Source: Candidatus Kerfeldbacteria bacterium | GTDB taxonomy: Bacteria; Patescibacteriota; Patescibacteriia; SBBC01; CAIJZX01 | Assembly (NCBI GenBank): GCA_016194465.1 | Contig: JACQBO010000063.1 | Span: 1 to 7,624 of the forward strand | DNA: 7,624 nt | Direction of reading: 5' to 3' | In this document: positions 1-3,066 of the stretch, piece by piece | Numbering within the stretch: position 1 is the first letter of the stretch | Layout: each line of letters opens with the position of its first letter | Made by a program: the position numbers and the translations under genes | The notes under the pieces: model-generated | The model's database searches: none | The model's input: the letters and a program-made list of their open reading frames with translations, nothing else | What the model was told of the DNA's origin: nothing

Positions 1-147
1 ATTATCGAACTGGCCAATGATCCCGCCAAGCGCAAACAGATGGGTGAAGCCGGGCGAAAAAAATCGCTGACCTATGCCTGGCCGAAGGTGGTGGATCGGA
101 TTGAGGAAGTGTATAAACAAGTTTTTAAAAAACCAAAAACCCCTTAA
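1..147 (+). CDS. C-terminal fragment of a glycosyltransferase-like protein (partial, 5' end outside window)
   Basis: Frame 1 is open from the first base to a TAA at 145-147 and gives 48 residues. The segment around residues 3-19 reads ELANDPAKRKQMGEAGR and is followed by a Trp-containing helix (YAWPKVVDRIEEVY). This matches the usual C-terminal end of GT-B fold family 4 glycosyltransferases, in which 'L..dp..r..mg.aGR......sW..v...~.~~Y' packs back onto the N-terminal Rossmann domain. Such enzymes transfer sugars from nucleotide-sugar donors during cell-surface polysaccharide or glycolipid synthesis. The catalytic part lies upstream, so donor and acceptor cannot be judged. The tail ends in a basic stretch (VFKKPKTP), which is common in these enzymes. 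The family call rests on this tail alone. Confidence 0.72.
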   Translation: MIELANDPAKRKQMGEAGRKKSLTYAWPKVVDRIEEVYKQVFKKPKTP

Positions 148-156
148 CGTCAGACT

Positions 157-220
157 TCCCTTAAAGGGAGCAGGGGGCACGGCCTTGTAACGCGTGGCGG
201 CGGAACCTTTGCGGTTCAAA
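157..220. repeat. Short inverted repeats downstream of the glycosyltransferase tail
   Basis: Two small dyads lie between the glycosyltransferase stop and the convergent small gene: TCCCTT-A-AAGGGA (157-169) and GAACC-TTTGC-GGTTC (203-217). The second is followed on the plus strand by a run of A, and a run of T precedes it on the minus strand. Neither dyad therefore has the 3' U-tract of a standard intrinsic terminator in either direction. They may still mark the shared 3' end of the two convergent genes. Nothing else is recognisable in 148-231. Confidence 0.3.
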
Positions 221-231
221 AAAAGTTATAT

Positions 232-381
232 CTAGCCGATGCGCTTGTTCGCAATCTTGAACAGCACAACGGCCGCGATGAAGAAGGGAATGCCGATCCA
301 ATGTTTCTGAAACATTTGCTGGATGCCCACCTGAACACAGATGAGCAAGGCGGCAAAGATCCAGACATTACTTCTGGTCAT
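232..381 (-). CDS. Small two-helix membrane protein (49 aa), unknown function
   Basis: This reading frame could be extended upstream, but the upstream part runs into a repeat element and has no protein-like composition. The ATG at 381-379 is preceded by AAGGAGGG with a 4-nt gap (minus strand, 393-382). It is the clearest Shine-Dalgarno sequence in the window, so this start was chosen. The 49-residue product has two predicted membrane helices: about residues 6-21 (VWIFAALLICVQVGIQ) and 28-42 (HWIGIPFFIAAVVLF). A short polar turn (QMFQK) separates them and a basic tail (KIANKRIG) follows, which suggests the C-terminus is cytoplasmic. No family is recognised. It converges with the glycosyltransferase tail and points away from the heat-shock operon, so context gives no role. 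Its hydrophobic pattern and strong ribosome binding site make it more likely real than spurious. Confidence 0.6.
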   Translation of the reverse strand: MTRSNVWIFAALLICVQVGIQQMFQKHWIGIPFFIAAVVLFKIANKRIG

Positions 382-445
382 GCGACCCTCCTTGAAAGAG
401 CCTCTGCGACCAATGCTCCGGTTTGGAGATAGCACAGGTATGCCG

Positions 446-473
446 ACCTTATCCCTATGGGGAGTTTTGTCAA
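446..473 (-). promoter_or_regulatory. Possible promoter of the 49-aa membrane protein
   Basis: On the minus strand a consensus -35 box TTGACA (473-468) is followed after 16 bp by TAAGGT (451-446), which matches the -10 consensus at only three of six positions. The start codon lies about 65 bp further on. The perfect -35 supports the call; the weak -10 makes it tentative. Confidence 0.3.
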
Positions 474-480
474 TGCTGAT

Positions 481-661
481 TATAACCACCCCCAACCCCT
501 TCCCGAGACAAGCTCGGGACAGGCTCTTAGATAAGGAGGGGGAGTTGACACCAAAAACAGGGGAGCGGTTCCCCTCCTCACTCGCCCTCCTTCTGGCAAG
601 GAGGGCCACCCCGCAAAGTGGGGAAAGAGAGGTCTTGAGGAGGGGTTAGGGGTAGTGGTAA
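481..661. repeat. MITE-like imperfect palindromic repeat, about 180 bp, non-coding
   Basis: The two ends are imperfect inverted copies: the left end begins AACCACCCCCAACCCC (484 onward) and the right end, read on the minus strand, is TACCACTACCCCTAACCCC. The interior is a chain of hairpins: TCCCGAG/CTCGGGA (501-519, 5-nt loop), a 9-bp stem GCCCTCCTT/AAGGAGGGC (584-606, 5-nt loop) and CCCC/GGGG (609-623). Base composition is strongly strand-biased compared with the genes. Open frames crossing it on both strands lack protein-like composition. The architecture fits a non-autonomous palindromic element (MITE or REP-like) inserted between the small membrane gene and the hrcA promoter. No transposase is present, and the exact ends and any target-site duplication are uncertain. 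Confidence 0.6.
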
Positions 662-686
662 TTAAGCAAAACCTCTGCCCCCGACC

Positions 687-714
687 TTGACATAATAAAA
701 TAGGCCAGTATAAT
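687..714 (+). promoter_or_regulatory. Consensus housekeeping-sigma promoter of the heat-shock operon
   Basis: TTGACA (687-692) and TATAAT (709-714) are both perfect consensus hexamers and are separated by 16 bp. Transcription should begin near 720-722, inside the first half of the CIRCE operator. A maximal promoter held down by a repressor is the expected design for HrcA/CIRCE control, where induction comes from loss of repression and not from an alternative sigma factor. Confidence 0.9.
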
Positions 715-719
715 ACAAA

Positions 720-746
720 TTAGCACTCTCGAGTCGAGACTGCTAA
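720..746 (+). promoter_or_regulatory. CIRCE operator (HrcA binding site)
   Basis: TTAGCACTC-N9-GACTGCTAA. The left half matches the CIRCE consensus TTAGCACTC exactly, and the right half differs from GAGTGCTAA at one base (C740 for G). The spacing is the canonical 9 bp. The site starts 5 bp after the -10 hexamer and covers the predicted transcription start, so bound HrcA would block RNA polymerase. The nearby promoter and the hrcA gene itself confirm the assignment. Confidence 0.95.
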
Positions 747-849
747 TCCCGTTAGAGATGGGAAAAACTATAGTTTCCCAAATAACAGCGGGGTTATCTG
801 ACGAAGCGCCTTAACACCCGATGATAATTTCGTCCCAACTCTAACGGGA
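747..849 (+). ncRNA. Structured 5' leader of hrcA: multibranched RNA closed by an 11-bp stem
   Basis: TCCCGTTAGAG (747-757) is perfectly complementary to CTCTAACGGGA (839-849), which ends 7 nt before the hrcA ATG. Three further hairpins lie inside: GGGAAA/TTTCCC (760-765 with 774-779), ATAAC/GTTAT (782-786 with 793-797) and GACGAA/TTCGTC (800-805 with 829-834). Together they make a four-way junction. The only purine-rich stretch near the start codon (GGGA, 846-849) is locked in the closing stem, so translation could be coupled to melting of this structure. The stems are seen directly; the regulatory role is inferred. No known riboswitch or thermometer family is recognised. It is probably a cis-acting leader and not a separate RNA gene. 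Confidence 0.5.
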
Positions 850-856
850 CTAATCC

Positions 857-1570
857 ATGAACACGCCTATTTCCACCCGCCAAAAAGACCTCCTGGCCGC
901 GCTCATCCGCGAATATATTGAACTGGCCAAGCCGGTCAGCTCGAATGCCTTAGTCGGGGGCGAAAACCTGGAATTATCGCCGGCCACAGTCCGGAACGAC
1001 CTCATGGCCTTGGAAGACGCCGGATATCTGCACCAGCCACACACATCGGCCGGCCGCATTCCGACCGATCAAGGCTGGCAATGGTATATCGACCATGTCC
1101 TGAAAAACGACGATCTCAGTAAGAAAGAGCGCGATCTGTTGTCAGCAGTAGTAGAGTCCCATCGCGAATCACAGACTGATTTATTACGGCAGTTAGCCAA
1201 AACCATGGCCGAACTGGTTCAGGAGTCCGTCATTGTCAGCTTCGGCAAATCCGATACATTTTATACGGGCCTATCCAATATTTTTGCCCAGCCGGAATTC
1301 GAAGACGTCGATGTCATGCAGCATTTCTCCCGCCTGGTCGACCACCTCGATGACGTCATGGCCCAAATGTTTGAACGCGCCGATAACAATGTCCAGATCC
1401 TGATCGGCAAGGCCAATCCATTTGGCCGCGACTGCGGCGCGATCATTACTCGCTACGCCACGCCTGACCATGCTGGCGTCATCGGCATCCTCGGCCCGAT
1501 GCGCCAAGATTACGACGAGCATGTGGCCATGGTCCGCTATGCCCAATCGCTTCTTCACTCCTTAAGCTAA
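857..1570 (+). CDS. hrcA: Heat-inducible transcription repressor HrcA (short form, 237 aa)
   Basis: HrcA represses class I heat-shock genes by binding CIRCE as a dimer; here the operator lies 110 bp upstream of its own start, giving autoregulation. Residues 6-82 form the winged helix-turn-helix: STRQKDLLAALIREYIE, then the hallmark SPATVRNDLMALEDAGYL (41-58) and the wing HTSAGRIPTDQGW (62-74). Residues 136-230 match the C-terminal half of the GAF-like domain: TGLSNIFAQPEF (137-148), VQILIGK (179-185), and GVIGILGPMRQDY (207-219) corresponding to the family 'G.IgviGPtrMdY'. Typical HrcA is about 340 residues. This one passes from the alanine/leucine-rich segment near 110-125 almost directly to the QPEF motif, so the inserted dimerisation domain and part of the GAF fold appear to be missing. 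The start lacks a good Shine-Dalgarno sequence. grpE follows 10 bp after the stop. Confidence 0.95.
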   Translation: MNTPISTRQKDLLAALIREYIELAKPVSSNALVGGENLELSPATVRNDLMALEDAGYLHQPHTSAGRIPTDQGWQWYIDHVLKNDDLSKKERDLLSAVVESHRESQTDLLRQLAKTMAELVQESVIVSFGKSDTFYTGLSNIFAQPEFEDVDVMQHFSRLVDHLDDVMAQMFERADNNVQILIGKANPFGRDCGAIITRYATPDHAGVIGILGPMRQDYDEHVAMVRYAQSLLHSLS

Positions 1571-1580
1571 CAACCGCCGT

Positions 1581-2063
1581 ATGGACGACCAGCAGATTGC
1601 CCAAACAGAGCACGAAGCGATCGTGGCTAAGCTCGAGCAGCAAGTCCAAGAACACCTGGAAGGTTGGAAGCGGGCCAAGGCTGACTACCTCAATCTGAAG
1701 AAGCAGATGGAAAAAGAAAAGGACGACATTATCAAATTTTCCCAAGCGGCCGTGGTCATGGAAATCCTGCCGATCTATGACAACCTGAAACGAGCCGAAT
1801 CGCATATTCCCGAAGAGCAGAAAACGCAGGAATGGGTCAAAGGGATTATCCACATCCAAAAGCAATTTGAAGACACCTTAAAAACCATGGGCATTGAACC
1901 AATCCAAACCGTCGGCGAGGCCTTCGACGCGCACAAGCACCACGCTGTGTCCAAAGTGAAACAAGAGGGCGTAGCCAGCGACACGGTTGTCGAAGAAGTA
2001 AAAAGTGGATTCATGCTCGGTGACAAGGTCCTGACTCCAGCCCAGGTCGTAGTGGCGGAATAA
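1581..2063 (+). CDS. grpE: GrpE, nucleotide exchange factor of DnaK
   Basis: GrpE is a homodimer that opens the DnaK nucleotide-binding domain to release ADP, and so resets the chaperone cycle in the cytoplasm. Residues 8-60 are a charged, heptad-like helix (KLEQQVQEHLEGWKRAKADY...KKQMEKEKDDI) that forms the long paired coiled coil. Residues 59-105 make the four-helix bundle region (VMEILPIYDNLKRA). The beta-wing that contacts DnaK is in the C-terminus: GEAFDAHKHHAV (112-123), then VVEEVKSGFMLGDKVLTPAQVVV (136-158), which matches the family pattern 'FdP..HeAv ... v..~..GY.l.drvLRpA.V.V'. At 160 residues it is at the short end of the family, mainly from a brief N-terminus. It follows hrcA by 10 bp, so it is surely cotranscribed. 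The ATG has no Shine-Dalgarno sequence. An 84-bp gap with a large inverted repeat follows. Confidence 0.96.
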   Translation: MDDQQIAQTEHEAIVAKLEQQVQEHLEGWKRAKADYLNLKKQMEKEKDDIIKFSQAAVVMEILPIYDNLKRAESHIPEEQKTQEWVKGIIHIQKQFEDTLKTMGIEPIQTVGEAFDAHKHHAVSKVKQEGVASDTVVEEVKSGFMLGDKVLTPAQVVVAE

Positions 2064-2065
2064 GT

Positions 2066-2137
2066 GTTGGTTAATTGGTTGATTAGTTAATTCGGAAGTG
2101 CTAATAAACCAACCAACTAACTAACTAATTAACTAAC
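2066..2137. repeat. Tetranucleotide-periodic inverted repeat between grpE and hsp20
   Basis: The left arm (about 2066-2092) is built of TTGG/TTAA/TTGA/TTAG steps. The right arm (about 2103-2137) is built of AACC/AACT/AATT steps, a degenerate 4-bp periodicity in both. The arms are imperfect reverse complements around a short spacer (CGGAAGTG), so the transcript can form a long AU-rich hairpin. It occupies nearly the whole intergenic gap and ends about 10 nt before the hsp20 ATG. It could act in mRNA processing or stability, or influence hsp20 translation. There is no U-tract, so a terminator is unlikely. Confidence 0.6.
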
Positions 2138-2147
2138 CCCCAACCCT

Positions 2148-2567
2148 ATGGCAATCATCAAATGGTCCCCGGTCGATGTGGTCGATGAAATGGACCGCAT
2201 GCTGACGGATGATTGGGCCCCTATGTTCACTCATCGGGCCATGAGCCCCGCGGTCGATATCTACGAAGATAAAGACCAGGTCGTAGTGGAAGCGCCGCTG
2301 GCTGGCATTGACCCGGCCAAAGTCAGCATCGAAATCGAGGACAATATCCTGAAAATTTCCGGCACGGCTGAGCACAAGTCCGAAGTGGACGACAAGAACT
2401 ATTACCGCAAAGAAGTCCGTTCCGGCGCTTTCTACCGGGCGATCGCCTTGCCCAAAGCCGTGACCGGCGACAAGGCCAGCGCCACCTACAAAGACGGCAT
2501 TCTCAAAATCTCGATCCCCAAGGCGGACGAGGCGAAGCCGCGGAAAATAACCGTGAAAGCCGAATAA
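2148..2567 (+). CDS. hsp20: Small heat-shock protein, Hsp20/alpha-crystallin family (139 aa)
   Basis: This is an ATP-independent holdase that binds unfolding proteins in the cytoplasm and passes them to DnaK. The N-terminal arm (1-33) is short and contains a helix (VDVVDEMDRMLTDDW) typical of family starts. The alpha-crystallin domain covers about 34-125: AVDIYEDKDQVVVEAPLAGIDPAKVSIEIEDN in its first strands, YYRKEVRSGAFYRAIALP (85-102) in the loop and dimer strand, and the diagnostic A-x-x-x-(D/N)-G-(I/V)-L motif as ATYKDGILKISIPK (112-125). A C-terminal I-x-V anchor (KITVK, 133-137), used for oligomer assembly, follows. The length is normal for bacterial Hsp20. It lies inside the HrcA-controlled operon, between two intergenic repeats. 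The ATG is preceded by a C-rich stretch without a Shine-Dalgarno sequence. Confidence 0.95.
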   Translation: MAIIKWSPVDVVDEMDRMLTDDWAPMFTHRAMSPAVDIYEDKDQVVVEAPLAGIDPAKVSIEIEDNILKISGTAEHKSEVDDKNYYRKEVRSGAFYRAIALPKAVTGDKASATYKDGILKISIPKADEAKPRKITVKAE

Positions 2568-2569
2568 TT

Positions 2570-2642
2570 CACCTCCCTCTCGGCTTCGCCGTTTCTCCCT
2601 CCTGAATTCAGGAGGGAGATGTCCGAAGGACAGAGGGAGGTG
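2570..2642. repeat. Cloverleaf-like palindromic repeat (73 bp) between hsp20 and the zinc-ribbon gene
   Basis: The outer arms CACCTCCCTCT (2570-2580) and AGAGGGAGGTG (2632-2642) are perfect 11-bp inverted repeats. Inside are CGGC-TTC-GCCG (2581-2591), a perfect 26-bp palindrome centred between 2606 and 2607 (2594-2619, containing GAATTC), and GTCC-GAA-GGAC (2621-2631). The whole element folds as an outer stem carrying three arms, on either strand. It starts 2 bp after the hsp20 stop codon. It resembles compact intergenic palindromes dispersed in many bacterial genomes. Whether it is repeated in this genome cannot be seen from one window. Confidence 0.75.
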
Positions 2643-2654
2643 GACTCTCCGGGC

Positions 2655-2686
2655 GAGCAGCTCAGCTCCGAGCATGGGGGCTGCTC
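2655..2686 (+). other. Stem-loop in the leader of the zinc-ribbon gene
   Basis: GAGCAGC (2655-2661) and GCTGCTC (2680-2686) are a perfect 7-bp inverted repeat with an 18-nt loop, just before the ATG at 2703. It lies immediately after the 73-bp palindromic repeat and may extend the structured intercistronic region. No U-tract follows, so it is not a terminator. Any function is speculative. Confidence 0.35.
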
Positions 2687-2702
2687 ACCTGAAGAAAACA
2701 CT

Positions 2703-3035
2703 ATGGCTCTTCCCACCCCATTCCATAACAACCTGCTCCGGCTCAATGTCCGGTGTCCCATGTGCTCGAGCGCCTTCGACTTCCAGCGGATGAAAATCCT
2801 GGGCGAAAGCGACCAGCGTTTCCTGACCTATATTGACTGTGGCACCTGCGGTAGCGCCGTCCTGTCCATCCTGTCGATGGGCCAAACTGGGTTAACTGCG
2901 CAAGGCCTGCTGACCGACCTGAGCGCGGAAGAAGTCATGGAATCGGATACCCGCGAAGTACTTTCTACTGACGACGTACTAGCGTTCCACGAACTACTAG
3001 AACAAAAACCATCGCATCTTTTTTCCAAACATTAA
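2703..3035 (+). CDS. Conserved-looking zinc-ribbon protein in the heat-shock operon (110 aa), unknown function
   Basis: No named family is recognised. The ATG at 2703 was chosen because the frame upstream runs back into the palindromic repeat and encodes unconvincing sequence (SEGQREVDSPGEQ); residues from MALPTPFHNNLL onward look like protein. Two CxxC knuckles, CPMC (18-21) and CGTC (46-49), are 24 residues apart and could bind one zinc ion as a treble-clef or rubredoxin-like ribbon. A beta-rich segment between them (AFDFQRMKILGESDQRFLTYID) fits that fold. The C-terminal half (70-105) is acidic and helical (DLSAEEVMESDTREVLSTDDVLAFHELLEQ) and may be a protein-binding surface. There are no membrane helices, so it is probably cytoplasmic. 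It sits 135 bp after hsp20 and 31 bp before dnaK on the same strand. That makes a chaperone-linked or protein-quality role plausible but unproven. Confidence 0.8.
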   Translation: MALPTPFHNNLLRLNVRCPMCSSAFDFQRMKILGESDQRFLTYIDCGTCGSAVLSILSMGQTGLTAQGLLTDLSAEEVMESDTREVLSTDDVLAFHELLEQKPSHLFSKH

Positions 3036-3066
3036 TTCATTTATTTCTCAAAGTAAGTTTAACTCT

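Noticed and set aside
382..609. N-terminal extension of the small minus-strand protein to 125 residues
   Set aside because: The extension is encoded by the palindromic repeat and the promoter region and has no protein-like features. The strong ribosome binding site points to the ATG at 381.
341..649. 102-codon plus-strand frame upstream of the hrcA promoter
   Set aside because: It overlaps the antisense of the small membrane gene and the MITE-like palindrome. Its composition (repeated Arg/Pro/Leu, ending EVLRRG) reflects the repeat and does not look like protein.
800..834. CTGACGA in the hrcA leader, resembling the hammerhead ribozyme core CUGANGA
   Set aside because: The required GAAA strand and the stem arrangement around it are absent downstream, and the bases are used in the GACGAA/TTCGTC hairpin.
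2135..2147. CCCCCAACCCC before hsp20 as a copy of the MITE-like repeat end
   Set aside because: It is similar to the end of the 481-661 element, but there is no matching second end or internal hairpin set, so a short C-rich coincidence is more likely.
2133..2675. 180-codon open frame on the minus strand, longer than hsp20 itself
   Set aside because: It lies opposite hsp20, whose alpha-crystallin domain is unmistakable. The minus frame is rich in Arg/Phe/Gly/His as expected of an antisense shadow, and it starts in the following intergenic region.
2619..2702. 28-codon N-terminal extension of the zinc-ribbon protein
   Set aside because: Its first codons lie within the palindromic repeat and the rest within a stem-loop. 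The sequence is charged and non-repeating, with no conserved look.
3036..3066. Possible separate heat-shock promoter or second CIRCE before dnaK
   Set aside because: The 31-bp gap is AT-rich, but no TTAGCACTC half-site or matched -35/-10 pair is visible. dnaK is best read from the upstream operon promoter.
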